Shown one piece after another: positions 22,661 to 31,337 of a DNA stretch of 34,379 bases (positions are counted from its first letter, which is position 1; each line of letters starts with the position of its first letter). The notes under the pieces were generated by a model. It was not told the DNA's origin. It searched no databases and saw nothing but the letters and a program-made list of their open reading frames with translations. The stretch is from contig NZ_BDMM01000009.1 in assembly GCF_002157625.1 (NCBI RefSeq), positions 1-34,379 of the forward strand, given 5' to 3'. The translations under genes and the position numbers were made by a program. The DNA comes from Brevundimonas sp. SH203 (GTDB taxonomy: Bacteria; Pseudomonadota; Alphaproteobacteria; Caulobacterales; Caulobacteraceae).

Positions 22661-24228
22661 CCAGCCGGATCTATCGCACGGCCCCACCGCCGCCCGCGAC
22701 CGTGGCGGTGCAGCACCCGGTCGCCGCCTTCCTGCGGCTGGTGGGGTGGCTGTGGGTGCTGGCGCGCCATGACGCCCTGATCCCGCGCGAGGTCACGCCG
22801 CTCCTGCCCGCCTGGACCCGGCCCTTCGCGCGGTTCGTGCAGTTGTTTTCCGGTCGCGCGGGCCGTCAGGGTCGCCCTGGTCAGCGCTTGGGCAAGGCGT
22901 TCGAGCATCTGGGGCCGGTGGCGATCAAACTGGGTCAGGTGCTGGCGACGCGCGCCGACATCTTCGGGCTGGAGTTCGCCCGCGATCTGGGCCGGCTGAA
23001 GGACGCCCTGCCGCCCTTCCCGCTGGACGAGGCCCGGCGCGAGATCGAACGGTCGTTGGGTCGCCCGGTCGAAAGCCTGTTCACCGACCTGGGACCGGCG
23101 GTCGCCGCCGCCTCCCTGGCCCAGGCGCACCGCGCGACGCTCGCCGACGGGCGGGCCGTGGCGGTCAAGGTGCTGCGGCCGGGCGTGGAGCGCCGCGTGG
23201 CCAACGGTCTGGAGTCTATGCGTCTGGGCGCGGCCTTGGTGTGGAAGCTGGTTCCGATGTCACGCCGACTGGAGCCGCAGGCCTTCGTCGAGACCATCGC
23301 CAATTCGCTGGATCTTGAGCTGGACATGCGGCTGGAAGCCGCCGCCGCCAGCGAGATGGCCGAGGTCATGGCCAAGGACGGCTATATGTCCGCCCCCGCC
23401 GTGATCTGGGACGGGGTGGGCAAGCGGGTGCTGACGCTGGAGTGGGCGCAAGGCGTGCCCATGACCGATCCGGCCCTGCTGGAGCTGCCCGGCATCGACA
23501 AGGATCAGCTGGCCGACAATGTCGTGCGCGCCTTCCTGGTCCAGGCGCTGGACCACGGCGCCTTTCACGCCGATCTGCACGAGGGTAATCTGTTCGCCAG
23601 CGCCCCGGCCCATCTGACGGCCATCGACTTCGGCATCGTCGGGCGGCTGGGTCCGGCCGAGCGGCGCTATCTGGCCGAAATCCTGTGGGGCTTCATCAGC
23701 CGCGACTACGACCGGATTTCGCGCGTTCATTTCGAAGCCGGCTACGTGCCGCCGCACCATTCGGTGGAGACCTTCGCCCAGGCCCTGCGCGCCGTCGGCG
23801 AGCCGGTGATCGGCCGTGCCGCCAGCCAGGTGTCGATGGGCCGGCTGCTGGGCCAGTTGTTCGAGATCACCGCCCTGTTCGACATGCGGCTGCGGCCCGA
23901 ACTGATCCTGCTGCAGAAGACCATGGTGTCGGTAGAGGGGGTGGCGCGTCGACTGCAGCCCGATCACGACCTGTGGAAGGCGGCCCAGCCGGTGGTCGAA
24001 CGCTGGATCAGGCGCGAACTGGGGCCCCAGGCCCAGGCCCGCGACGCCCTGAACGAGATGATCGCGGCGGCCCGCGCCATCTCGCGCCTGGTTCAGGAGC
24101 CGCCGCGTCCGACCACGGTGGTCATGGAAAAGTCGGGAACTCCGGCTTGGCTGACGGCTTCCGTCACCGTCGCGGTCATCGCGGCCCTGACGGCCCTGGG
24201 CCTTTCGCTCTGGCCCTATCTGACCTGA
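22648..24228 (+). CDS. ubiB: Ubiquinone biosynthesis accessory kinase-like protein UbiB
   Basis: 526 residues of the ABC1/ADCK/UbiB atypical kinase family, needed for ubiquinone synthesis. It probably uses ATP to help extract lipid intermediates for the Coq/Ubi enzymes. Characteristic features are the KxGQ motif in [16 protein letters not shown], the A-rich loop [11 protein letters not shown] replacing the usual glycine-rich loop, [10 protein letters not shown], the catalytic [11 protein letters not shown], and the metal-binding [10 protein letters not shown] hydrophobic segment at the C-terminus ([20 protein letters not shown]) anchors it in the inner membrane. Start GTG 22648 lies inside the end of ubiE, consistent with translational coupling. 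Confidence 0.95.
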   Translation: MGDLTSRIYRTAPPPPATVAVQHPVAAFLRLVGWLWVLARHDALIPREVTPLLPAWTRPFARFVQLFSGRAGRQGRPGQRLGKAFEHLGPVAIKLGQVLATRADIFGLEFARDLGRLKDALPPFPLDEARREIERSLGRPVESLFTDLGPAVAAASLAQAHRATLADGRAVAVKVLRPGVERRVANGLESMRLGAALVWKLVPMSRRLEPQAFVETIANSLDLELDMRLEAAAASEMAEVMAKDGYMSAPAVIWDGVGKRVLTLEWAQGVPMTDPALLELPGIDKDQLADNVVRAFLVQALDHGAFHADLHEGNLFASAPAHLTAIDFGIVGRLGPAERRYLAEILWGFISRDYDRISRVHFEAGYVPPHHSVETFAQALRAVGEPVIGRAASQVSMGRLLGQLFEITALFDMRLRPELILLQKTMVSVEGVARRLQPDHDLWKAAQPVVERWIRRELGPQAQARDALNEMIAAARAISRLVQEPPRPTTVVMEKSGTPAWLTASVTVAVIAALTALGLSLWPYLT

Positions 24229-24241
24229 CCGGAGGCCTTTC

Positions 24242-24730
24242 ATGGCGACGATCCTGACCAAGACCCTGCTGGGCGCCGCCCTGATCCTGACGCCCGCGCC
24301 GGCCCTGGCCCAGGCGGCCGCCGCCTCGGTGCCCAACGCCTTCGACCGTCCCGCCCAGACACAGACCCAGACGCAGGCGACGCCCGCACGGCCCGCGCCG
24401 GCCGCGCCTGCCGCCGCGACCCCGGCCGCCGCGCCCGACATCGCAAGGGCGGAAGAGGCCCTGCGCGGCGTGATCGCCGATGTGCAGGGTTCAGGCTTCG
24501 ACTATGCCGACTTCACGCCCAATCTGGCGACGCAGATCCGTCAGCAGGCCGCCCAGGTCACGACGTTGATCAAGGGCTTCGGCGCGGTGAAGACCGTCGA
24601 ATACAAGCGCCAGGAAGGCGAGGCCCAGCTGTTCAAGGTCACGTTCGACAATCAGGCGACCGAATGGATGATCGGCTTCGACGCCGACGACAAGATCGCC
24701 GCGCTCCTGTTCCGCCCCGCCGAAAGCTGA
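24242..24730 (+). CDS. Secreted protein with DUF3887-like C-terminal domain
   Basis: 162 residues. GGAGG stands six bases before the ATG. A signal peptide ends at about residue 23 (PAPALAQ). A low-complexity linker follows with alternating Gln-Thr (QTQTQTQ) and Ala/Pro-rich sequence to about residue 65. The folded part (ALRGVIADVQGSGFDYADFT, then VKTVEYKRQEGEAQLFKVTF and EWMIGFDADDKIAALLF) resembles the small alpha/beta domain found ahead of, or alone beside, secreted hydrolases. Function unknown. It lies 13 bases after ubiB, probably in the same transcript, and converges with the lipoprotein gene. Confidence 0.75.
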   Translation: MATILTKTLLGAALILTPAPALAQAAAASVPNAFDRPAQTQTQTQATPARPAPAAPAAATPAAAPDIARAEEALRGVIADVQGSGFDYADFTPNLATQIRQQAAQVTTLIKGFGAVKTVEYKRQEGEAQLFKVTFDNQATEWMIGFDADDKIAALLFRPAES

Positions 24731-24733
24731 GCC

Positions 24734-25345
24734 TCAGGCCTCCGTCGCGGGCGGCGCGTCGTCGTCCGGGATGGGGCCGGTCTGGTGATACAGACGCGCC
24801 GCCGCATAGCAGGGCGCCACGGTGCAGGTCTTCATGATCAGGCGGGCGGTATAGGTTCCATTCGCCGCCGGCCGAATGTTTATGACCGGCGCGGAGTCCG
24901 GCAGGGTGTCGCGTTCGACGATCTTTCCGGCCGGATCGAGCAGCTCCATGTCCATGTCGGAACATTCGGAATCGCATTCGGCGATGAAGCGATAGGTCTC
25001 GCCGCGCTTCAGACCCACGGTCCAGGCGTGAACCTGGGTGGGTTGCAGGGCGACGACGATGTCCTGTCCCCCCGGCACGGGCGAAAAGCCCTTGGCCAGC
25101 TCCTTGGCGGCTTCGTTCAGATAGTTGCGGGCCACGCCCTCAATCTCGCGCCGGTCCTTTTCGGAGAGAGAGACCTGGGGCGTCGCGGCGATGATGGCCT
25201 TGTCCTGCTCCGACGGAGCGGGAACCGCCGCTGCGGCCGGCGCCGGATCGGGACCGCCCTTCTTGCGGATCTCGTACTGGTCGCAGGCGCCCAGCGCCGT
25301 CGTCGCCAGCATCATCCCCGCCGTCATCGCTCGAAATCGCCGCAT
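24734..25345 (-). CDS. Predicted lipoprotein, unknown function
   Basis: 203 residues from the ATG at 25343-25345, with GAGG five bases upstream. The frame opens at 25393 but the extra residues precede the signal. Signal MRRFRAMTAGMMLATTALGAC has lipobox LGAC. A Pro/Ala-rich linker leads to a helical segment (QVSLSEKDRREIEGVARNYL), then a beta-rich domain: VHAWTVGLKRGETYRFIAEC, DMDMELLDPAGKIV and NGTYTARLIMKTCTVAPCY. This last part resembles the bacterial pre-peptidase C-terminal type beta-sandwich. There are four cysteines in the mature domain, so disulfides are likely. No operon partner is evident. Confidence 0.75.
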   Translation of the reverse strand: MRRFRAMTAGMMLATTALGACDQYEIRKKGGPDPAPAAAAVPAPSEQDKAIIAATPQVSLSEKDRREIEGVARNYLNEAAKELAKGFSPVPGGQDIVVALQPTQVHAWTVGLKRGETYRFIAECDSECSDMDMELLDPAGKIVERDTLPDSAPVINIRPAANGTYTARLIMKTCTVAPCYAAARLYHQTGPIPDDDAPPATEA

Positions 25346-25409
25346 CCGCGCCTCGCTCAACCGTTGCTGTATCGTGTGAACGAGGACGGACACGGGATGT
25401 TCCGGCGCC

Positions 25410-25817
25410 TCAGTCGTCGTGACGTGGTTTGCCCCGGCCGGACTTGATCGAGGATCGCGTGGTCTTGGCCTTCAGCCGCCGCTCCTTGGAGGCCTTGGTG
25501 GGGCGGGTGGGCACGCGAAAGACTGGCCGGATCGAGGCGGCGTCCACCATGTCCTGAAGCCGGGCGATGGCGTCGGCGCGATTGCGTTCCTGGGTGCGGA
25601 ACCGCACGGCGTTGATCAATATGACCCCCTCCTGCGTCAGCCGACTGCCCGCCAGCTTCATCAGCCGCGCCTTGACCGGCTCGGTCAGGGAGGGAGAGTT
25701 CCTGACGTCGAACCGCATCTGGACGGCGGTGGCCACCTTGTTGACGTTCTGTCCGCCCGGCCCGCCCGCGCGGTAGAAGTGGAACGCCAGTTCGTCCTCG
25801 GGAATGACGGTGGTCAT
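25410..25817 (-). CDS. arfB: Alternative ribosome-rescue factor / peptidyl-tRNA hydrolase ArfB
   Basis: 135 residues, the usual length. It frees ribosomes stalled on mRNAs without a stop codon by hydrolysing the peptidyl-tRNA. The catalytic GGQ is in YRAGGPGGQNVNKVATAVQM (16-34), as in class I release factors. The basic, flexible C-terminal tail (KASKERRLKAKTTRSS, KSGRGKPR) that enters the mRNA channel is present. The start ATG overlaps the stop of the DUF188 gene (ATGA at 25814-25817), so translation is coupled. Confidence 0.95.
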   Translation of the reverse strand: MTTVIPEDELAFHFYRAGGPGGQNVNKVATAVQMRFDVRNSPSLTEPVKARLMKLAGSRLTQEGVILINAVRFRTQERNRADAIARLQDMVDAASIRPVFRVPTRPTKASKERRLKAKTTRSSIKSGRGKPRHDD

Positions 25818-26284
25818 GGCCGGCTCGGGGGCGCCGCCTTGCGCGCCTTGACCACGGCCTGATCCAGCGCCTGCAGGAAGCGCGAACGGTCGGCGGCCGA
25901 GAACGGCGGCGGGCCGGACGTCGCCACCCCCATCGAGCGCAGATGCTCGCCCACCATCCGCCCCGCCAGGGCCGAACCGATGGAGTCCGCCGTAAACGGC
26001 TGGCCGTTGGACTTCAGCGCCTGGGCGCCCGACTTCAGGCAGCGGTCGGCCAGAGGAATGTCGGCGGTGATCACCACGTCGCCCACGGCCGCGCGCTCGG
26101 CGATCCAGTCGTCGGCGATGTCCGGCCCGGCGTCCACCACCACCTGTTCGATCAGCGCCTCGCGCGGGACCTGCATCCAGGTGTTGGAGACGACATAGGT
26201 CTTCAGCCCATAGCGCCGGGCGACGCGATACACCTCTTCCTTCACGGGGCAGGCGTCGGCGTCGATGTAGAGCGCAGTGGGCAT
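25814..26284 (-). CDS. YaiI/YqxD family protein (DUF188)
   Basis: 156 residues. Clear family signatures are YIDADACPVKEEVYRVARRY near the N-terminus, DIADDWIAERAAVGDVVITA in the middle, and DIPLADRCLKSGA with MVGEHLRSMG. The conserved acidic residues place it near the PIN-like nuclease fold, but no activity is established for the family. It is upstream of, and coupled to, arfB. Confidence 0.92.
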   Translation of the reverse strand: MPTALYIDADACPVKEEVYRVARRYGLKTYVVSNTWMQVPREALIEQVVVDAGPDIADDWIAERAAVGDVVITADIPLADRCLKSGAQALKSNGQPFTADSIGSALAGRMVGEHLRSMGVATSGPPPFSAADRSRFLQALDQAVVKARKAAPPSRP

Positions 26285-26314
26285 GGGCCTGACCTAGCGC
26301 GGACGCGGCCAATG

Positions 26315-26346
26315 AAAAAGGGCGGGACCGTGCGGCCCCGCCCTTT
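26315..26346 (-). terminator. Intrinsic terminator after the amidohydrolase operon
   Basis: AAAGGGCGGG (26317-26326) pairs with CCCGCCCTTT (26337-26346). On the minus strand the stem runs into TTTTT, 22 bases after the amidohydrolase stop. It is nearly symmetrical, so it could also work on the plus strand. Confidence 0.85.
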
Positions 26347-26367
26347 CCGTTCAGACCGAAGCGGTGG

Positions 26368-27723
26368 TCAGTTGCGATAGGCCGGCGGCATCGGCGTCTG
26401 CTGGCGGTAACGGTCGCGCAGCAGCAGCGGGCGGCTGGTCAGCGGCTGTTCGACGCCGTTGACGAAGAGGACCGAGGGCTGGCTCAGCGGCTCCAGCGGA
26501 TCGCCGGACCAGACCACCACGTCGCCCGCCGCGCCCGGCGCGATCTGGCCGAACTGTCCCGCCATGCCGAAGATTTTGGCGGGATTGACCGTCAGGGCGG
26601 CGATGGCGGCCTGATAGGGCAGGCCGTGCGACACCGCATTGCCGGCGTTGTAGCGGGCGTCGCGGGCGCGGTGGGTCGACCCCTCGTTGCCCTTGATGGC
26701 GATCAGCACGCCGGCCGCGTTCAGGGCCGCCGCATTCTCCATCCGCGCCGCCCGCATCTCGAAGTCCGAGGGCAGGTTGTCGATGGGGTTCAGCAGCACG
26801 GGCACGCCGGCCGCGGCGATGTCGCCCGCCACCAGCCAGCCCTCTTCGGCGCCGTCCAGGATCAGCTTGATCCCCTCTTCGCGCGCCAGACGCAGCACCT
26901 GCTGGATGTCCGACGCCCGGTGGACGGTGACGATCAGCGGCAGGCTTCCGTTCGCGACCGGGATCAGGGCCTCCAGATCCGCGCGCGACAGGCTGAGATT
27001 GCGCAGGGCCGCGCGGTCGTAGGCGGCCTTGTTGCGGGCATAGAGGCGGACCTCGTCCATCGTCTCCTTGAACAGGACGAACTGGGCGCCGCGCGCGCCG
27101 CCGGCGACCGCCGCGCCCGCCTCGCCGAAGGGGGCGACCATGGCCACGCGCGGCTTGACCAGAATGTCGGCCTCGCCGCCCGCCAGATTGGGGCCCAGGT
27201 TGATGATGGCGGCCTGACCGGCGAACAGGCCGGGCGTCTGATAGCCGCCGTCCCCGGCGCCGGCCGTCTCGTCCTCATGGACATGACCGCCCGACGAGCC
27301 GGGATGCTGGGGCACGACAACGGCGCGGGTGATGCCGCCCAGCCGCGCGACCGGCAGGGTGAAGGACCAGGGGTCCAGCCCGTAGGAGATGTCGAAGGCG
27401 GCGCTGAGCGTATTGGCGCTGTTCCTCAGTTCGTTGGTGCCGCGCACCGATCCGACTTCGGTGCCGGCCAGGCCCGAATCCACGGCGACGAAGCCGGGGG
27501 CCACGGTCTTGCCCGCCGCATCGATGACGCGCGCACCGGCGGGGGCGCCGCCTGAGCCGACCGAGACGATCTTGCCGTCACGGATGACGACCGTGCCGCT
27601 CTCGATCACCGAGGTTCCGGTCAGGATGCGGCCGCCGACGATGGCGACGGTTTCCTGGGCATGCGCAGGGACGGAGAGAGACAGGGCCGCGACGGCGCCG
27701 GCGAGAATGTGTGATAGGCGCAT
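26368..27723 (-). CDS. Secreted amidohydrolase-fold protein lacking the HxH metal ligands
   Basis: 451 residues from the ATG at 27721-27723. A signal peptide ends at ...SVPAHAQ. The amidohydrolase beta-sandwich (TVAIVGGRILTGTSVIESGT, VVIRDGKIVSVGSG) and the C-terminal NPAKIFGMAGQFG and GAAGDVVVWSGDPLE are well kept. Where active enzymes have PGxIDxHxH this one reads APGFVAVDSGLAGTEVG, so the first two metal-binding histidines are gone. The later positions (LILDGAEEGW, AIKGNEGSTH) also do not look like the usual ligands. It starts by one-base overlap (TGATG) with the upstream, intact paralogue. It is probably a non-catalytic partner or a transport/binding variant; a different chemistry cannot be excluded. 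Confidence 0.85.
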   Translation of the reverse strand: MRLSHILAGAVAALSLSVPAHAQETVAIVGGRILTGTSVIESGTVVIRDGKIVSVGSGGAPAGARVIDAAGKTVAPGFVAVDSGLAGTEVGSVRGTNELRNSANTLSAAFDISYGLDPWSFTLPVARLGGITRAVVVPQHPGSSGGHVHEDETAGAGDGGYQTPGLFAGQAAIINLGPNLAGGEADILVKPRVAMVAPFGEAGAAVAGGARGAQFVLFKETMDEVRLYARNKAAYDRAALRNLSLSRADLEALIPVANGSLPLIVTVHRASDIQQVLRLAREEGIKLILDGAEEGWLVAGDIAAAGVPVLLNPIDNLPSDFEMRAARMENAAALNAAGVLIAIKGNEGSTHRARDARYNAGNAVSHGLPYQAAIAALTVNPAKIFGMAGQFGQIAPGAAGDVVVWSGDPLEPLSQPSVLFVNGVEQPLTSRPLLLRDRYRQQTPMPPAYRN

Positions 27724-29204
27724 CAGCGGGCTCCTTCCCTGACGTTGGCGGCGGTCAGACCATAGCCGGGCTGGCCCAGTTCGAAGTCGCTGGTCGGCTG
27801 ATAGGCCGGGTCGGCGCGGTCGAAGGCCAGGGCGCCGTCGATGAAGACCTGATCGGCGCGGGCGTAGATCGAGAAGGGATCGGCGCTCCAGATCACCACG
27901 TCGGCGCGCAGGCCCGGCGTCAGCGACCCGGTCTGGTCGGCGATGCCGATGGCCTTGGCGGCATTGGAGGTGAACCAGCCGATGGCGTGTTCTTCCGAAA
28001 TGTTCAGCCCGGCGCGGCGACCGGCCGACAGGGCGGCGGCGGCCTCCTGATTCAGGCGTTGGGTCAGAAGGGCGTCGTCGGAGTGGATGACGGCGCACGA
28101 TCCCGCCTGCGCGTCGACCAGGGCGGCGTTCTCCTCGATGGCGTCCAGAGCTTCCATCTTGAAGCCCCACCAGCCGGTCCACATGGCCGCGCAGATGCCC
28201 TGCTGGGCCAGTTGCGGCGCCAATTTGTAGGCCTCGGTCGCATGGTGGAAGGTGGCGATGTGGTAGCCGAACTCCTTGGCCATATCCATCATCAGCGCCA
28301 TCTCGTCGGCGCGGTAGCAGTGGTTCTGGATCAGGATCGAGCCGTCCAGAACGCCCGCCAGGGTCTCGTTCTGCAGATTGCGGGTCGGGGCCGTTCCCTC
28401 GCCGGTTTCATGCCACTTGTCCCACTTGGCCTTGTATTCGCGCGCGGCGATGAAGGCGGCGCGATAGCCGGCCATATTGCCCATGCCGGTCGCCGGGCTC
28501 TGGTTGCGGCTGCCATAGACGCGCGACGGGTTCTCGCCGCAGGCCATCTTGACCGTATAGGGGGCGGCCGGGAACTTCATGCCCTGCATGGTGATCGAGG
28601 GCACATTGCGGAGGGTGACGCCGCGCCCGCCGAACAGATTGGCCGAGCCGGGCAGGATGTGCAGGGTCGTGACGCCGCCGGTGCGGGCGGTGTTGAAGCC
28701 GGGGTCCTGGGGCCAGATCGAATGTTCGGCCCAGACCTGGGCGGTGTTCGGGCTGGTCGCCTCGTTGCCGTCGCTCATGCCCTGCACGCCGGGCGACGGA
28801 TAGACGCCCAGGTGGCTGTGAACGTCGATGACGCCGGGGGTGACGTAGCGGCCGCGCGCGTCCACGACCTTGTAGCCCGCAGGGACGGGGGTGGCGGCGT
28901 CGCCGACGGCGGCGATCCTGCCGTCCGTGACCACGACCACGCCGTTGTCGATCTTGCGATCCGTACCGGTCAGGACGGTGGCGCCGACCACGGCGAAGTT
29001 CTCGCGCGGCAGCGGCCGATAGGTCGAGGGATAGGGGTCCAGCGTCGTCGCCGGGTCCAGACCCGCATCCAGGGTGCGATCCCGCGTCGGCTTGGCGGCC
29101 GCAGTCTGGTCCGACGGCTGGCCCGTGGTGGCGCAGGCCGACAGGCCCAGCACCGCGCACGTCATGACCGCGAGGCTGGCGCCCCGCAGAGAATGTCCGA
29201 TCAT
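27723..29204 (-). CDS. Secreted metal-dependent amidohydrolase (imidazolonepropionase-like)
   Basis: 493 residues from ATG 29202-29204, with AAAGGGGAAA ahead of it. The signal ends in LGLSAC, so it may be a lipoprotein. Active-site features of the amidohydrolase superfamily are complete: PGVIDVHSHLGVYPSP (HxH), ILIQNHCYRADE, ATFHHATEAY, and the Asp in CAVIHSDDALLTQRL, closing with SLTPGLRADVVIWSADPF. Members act on peptide- or imide-like C-N bonds in the periplasm; the substrate here is unknown. It heads a two-gene operon with the HxH-less paralogue, behind a good sigma-70-like promoter (29256-29284). The pair arose by duplication, since both share the sandwich and barrel layout. Confidence 0.88.
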   Translation of the reverse strand: MIGHSLRGASLAVMTCAVLGLSACATTGQPSDQTAAAKPTRDRTLDAGLDPATTLDPYPSTYRPLPRENFAVVGATVLTGTDRKIDNGVVVVTDGRIAAVGDAATPVPAGYKVVDARGRYVTPGVIDVHSHLGVYPSPGVQGMSDGNEATSPNTAQVWAEHSIWPQDPGFNTARTGGVTTLHILPGSANLFGGRGVTLRNVPSITMQGMKFPAAPYTVKMACGENPSRVYGSRNQSPATGMGNMAGYRAAFIAAREYKAKWDKWHETGEGTAPTRNLQNETLAGVLDGSILIQNHCYRADEMALMMDMAKEFGYHIATFHHATEAYKLAPQLAQQGICAAMWTGWWGFKMEALDAIEENAALVDAQAGSCAVIHSDDALLTQRLNQEAAAALSAGRRAGLNISEEHAIGWFTSNAAKAIGIADQTGSLTPGLRADVVIWSADPFSIYARADQVFIDGALAFDRADPAYQPTSDFELGQPGYGLTAANVREGAR

Positions 29205-29255
29205 CGTTTCCCCTTTTCCCGATGACGCGACAGCCCGACGCGTCTTGCGACTGTC

Positions 29256-29284
29256 ATAGAAGGGTGTTCGGCCCGGAGCGTCAA
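29256..29284 (-). promoter_or_regulatory. Promoter of the amidohydrolase operon
   Basis: On the minus strand TTGACG (29284-29279), a 17-base spacer and TTCTAT (29261-29256) form a good sigma-70-type promoter. It would start transcription near 29249, about 45 bases before the ATG. Confidence 0.65.
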
Positions 29285-29351
29285 AAGGTTTTCGGCCTTC
29301 GCCGGACGCCTTGCCTAGACGCTCGGCGCCGCGACGGCTAACGGCAGGCGC

Positions 29352-30068
29352 ATGAGCTCCGATGACCGTCCAGAGGACGACAACCCCCACCTCGACCGCC
29401 CGCTGCGGTCGTTCGGCCGCATCAAGGCCCGCCCGATCAAGCCGCGCCAGGCGGCCCTGATGGACACCCTCTTGCCGGCCATCGCCGTGCCCGATCCCAG
29501 GGCGGGGCCGCTGGACCCCAGGGCGATGATGTCCGAGGCGAAAGAAGTCTGGCTGGAAATCGGTTTCGGCGGCGGCGAACATATGGCGGCCCAGGCGGCC
29601 CGTCGGCCCGACGCCCTGGTCATCGGCTGCGAACCCTTCCTGAACGGCGTGGCCTCGGCCCTGCGCCACGTCGAGGAAGGCGATCTGAAGAATGTCCGCA
29701 TCCACGCCGACGACGCGCGCGACGTGGTGGACGCCCTGCCGGACGCCTCGGTCGACCGGGTGCTGATCCTGTTTCCCGACCCGTGGCACAAGGCGCGTCA
29801 CAACAAGCGGCGCCTGCTGCAGGACGAGACGGCCCAGGCCTTCGCCCGCATCCTGAAACCCGGCGGAACCCTGCGCTTCGTCACCGATTGGCTGGACTAC
29901 GCCGAATGGGCGCTGGAGCGGCTGGACCGCACGCCGGGGCTGGAGCGGATCGGTGCAGCGGATCAGGACTGGTTCGTCCCGCCCGCCGACCACGTCGTCA
30001 CCCGCTACGAGGAAAAGAAGCTGGGCGACACCACGCCGGTCTTCCTTGAATTCCGGCGCGTCGATTAG
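29352..30068 (+). CDS. trmB: tRNA (guanine-N7-)-methyltransferase TrmB
   Basis: 238 residues. It makes m7G46 in the variable loop of tRNAs using SAM. Family motifs: RSFGRIKARPIKPRQAALM near the N-terminus, SAM-binding LEIGFGGGEHM, IGCEPFLNGVASAL, the signature VLILFPDPWHKARHNKRRLL with catalytic Asp, and the C-terminal VTRYEEKKLGDTTPVFLEF. The length is normal. It is divergent from the amidohydrolase operon and probably monocistronic or followed by the DUF1993 gene 36 bases on. Confidence 0.96.
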   Translation: MSSDDRPEDDNPHLDRPLRSFGRIKARPIKPRQAALMDTLLPAIAVPDPRAGPLDPRAMMSEAKEVWLEIGFGGGEHMAAQAARRPDALVIGCEPFLNGVASALRHVEEGDLKNVRIHADDARDVVDALPDASVDRVLILFPDPWHKARHNKRRLLQDETAQAFARILKPGGTLRFVTDWLDYAEWALERLDRTPGLERIGAADQDWFVPPADHVVTRYEEKKLGDTTPVFLEFRRVD

Positions 30069-30103
30069 CAGCTAAGGCGCCGTTCCAACCGGACCTGGTC
30101 TCC

Positions 30104-30640
30104 ATGGCTTTTTCGATCTACGACGCCTCCGCGCCCATCTTCGTGCGCACGCTGAACAACCTGTCGGCCCTGCTCGACAAGGCGATTGCGCAGGGGTTTG
30201 ATGAGGCGGCGTTGATGGAGGCGCGGCTGGCGCCGGACATGAACCCGTTTCCCGCCCAGGTTCGCACGGCGGCCTTTTCCGCGCGGGCCTGCGTCGCGCG
30301 TCTGACTGGCCAGGACTGGCCCCGGACGGATGACTCCGAAGCGTCGTTCGCGGAGTTGAAGGCCACCATCGCCCTGTCCATCGCCTATATTGAAAGCGTG
30401 CCGCGCCAAGCCTTCGATGACGCGGAGGGGCGCGAAGTGGTGCTGAAATTCCCCGGCGGTCAGCAGGAGTTCAACGGCGCGGACTATCTGACCGGCTTTG
30501 CCCTGCCGAACTTCTTTTTCCACGTCACCACGACCTACGCCCTGCTGCGCGCGGCAGGCGTCGAGATCGGCAAGCGCGACTATCTGGGCCCCGCTGACGT
30601 CTCGTTTGACCGCAGGGGGCTGACAACCCCTTTCGGTTAG
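30104..30640 (+). CDS. DUF1993 family protein
   Basis: 178 residues of the DUF1993 family, seen by FVRTLNNLSALLDKAIAQGF, ARLAPDMNPFPAQVRTAAFS and the C-terminal LPNFFFHVTTTYALLRAAGV with GKRDYLG. It is predicted as a four-helix bundle related to the DinB/YfiT fold, usually cytoplasmic. The function is unknown. Its last codons contain the probable promoter of the rimP operon. Confidence 0.88.
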   Translation: MAFSIYDASAPIFVRTLNNLSALLDKAIAQGFDEAALMEARLAPDMNPFPAQVRTAAFSARACVARLTGQDWPRTDDSEASFAELKATIALSIAYIESVPRQAFDDAEGREVVLKFPGGQQEFNGADYLTGFALPNFFFHVTTTYALLRAAGVEIGKRDYLGPADVSFDRRGLTTPFG

Positions 30641-30648
30641 CCTATATG
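30620..30648 (+). promoter_or_regulatory. Promoter of the rimP-nusA operon
   Basis: CTGACA (30620-30625), a 17-base spacer and TATATG (30643-30648) form a sigma-70-like promoter at the end of the DUF1993 gene. Transcription would start near 30655, giving a leader of about 68 bases. Confidence 0.6.
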
Positions 30649-30690
30649 GCGCTCCACATCGTTAGACCGGCGTCCAACGGCGTCGTTCCA

Positions 30691-30724
30691 AGCGGCGGCC
30701 CGGACGGACCGCCGCTTTTGTTTT
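30691..30724 (+). terminator. Terminator-like leader hairpin directly before rimP (possible attenuator)
   Basis: AGCGGCGG (30691-30698) pairs with CCGCCGCT (30709-30716) around a 10-base loop. TTTTGTTTTGG follows, and the rimP TTG start lies in the U-rich tail. A full terminator between promoter and start codon of the same operon suggests attenuation. Premature-terminator leaders ahead of rimP have been reported in other proteobacteria. It could also merely end trmB/DUF1993 transcripts. Confidence 0.65.
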
Positions 30725-31337
30725 GGATATTCGTCGCTTGCGCGCAAAGACCGCCCAGGACCGCCAGCTGCTGGAGCTGATCGACCCCATCGCCGAAAGC
30801 CTCGGCCTGGAGGTCGTGCGCGTGCGCCTGATGTCCGGCGCCAAGCGCCAGCGCCTGCAGATCATGGCCGAGCGCCCGTCCGACCACGATATTTCGGTCG
30901 AACAATGCGCCAAGCTGAGCCGCGCGGTGTCCGAGGTGTTCGACGCCGCCGACCCCATCTCCGGCGAATATCTGCTGGAGGTTTCATCGCCTGGCATCGA
31001 CCGGCCCCTGACCCGCCCCATCGACTTCGACCTGTTCGAAGGCGAGGAGGCGCGTCTGGAGACCGACCGCATGATCGAGGGCCGCAAGCGGTTCAAGGGC
31101 GTGCTGGCCGGCTATGAGGACGGCAATGTCCTGATCGACCTGGACGGCGAGGACGACACCGCCCTGATCCCCTTCGACTGGCTGGCCGACGCCAAGCTGG
31201 TGCTGACCGACGCCCTGATGAAACGGGGCGCCGCCATTCGCGCCGCACGCGGCGAACCTGAAGACGACGGCCTGCCCGAGGGCGCGCCGGACGAAGCAAC
31301 AACCGACACCACGACCCCTTCTGAGGACAACGCCTGA
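30723..31337 (+). CDS. rimP: Ribosome maturation factor RimP
   Basis: 204 residues. It binds free 30S subunits and helps their maturation. The family core is clear: [20 protein letters not shown], the [20 protein letters not shown] region, [17 protein letters not shown], and the C-terminal Sm-like barrel ([20 protein letters not shown]). An acidic tail of about 30 residues follows. There is no ATG at the N-terminus; the only start that fits the family is the TTG at 30723, and the frame is closed at 30663. No ribosome site is seen because a terminator hairpin lies directly upstream. The stop overlaps the nusA start by one base (TGATG). Confidence 0.93.
   Translation: MDIRRLRAKTAQDRQLLELIDPIAESLGLEVVRVRLMSGAKRQRLQIMAERPSDHDISVEQCAKLSRAVSEVFDAADPISGEYLLEVSSPGIDRPLTRPIDFDLFEGEEARLETDRMIEGRKRFKGVLAGYEDGNVLIDLDGEDDTALIPFDWLADAKLVLTDALMKRGAAIRAARGEPEDDGLPEGAPDEATTDTTTPSEDNA

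Noticed and set aside
20936..22687. Very long minus-strand open frame antisense to ubiE and the Crp gene
   Set aside because: Only its C-terminal 103 codons (phhB) match a family; the rest is a GC-rich shadow frame over two well-recognised genes.
24355..24380. Alternating CAGAC/CAGAC (Gln-Thr) run as a phase-variable repeat
   Set aside because: The repeat is short, imperfect at DNA level and in a linker of a secreted protein; length changes would be in-frame and probably neutral.
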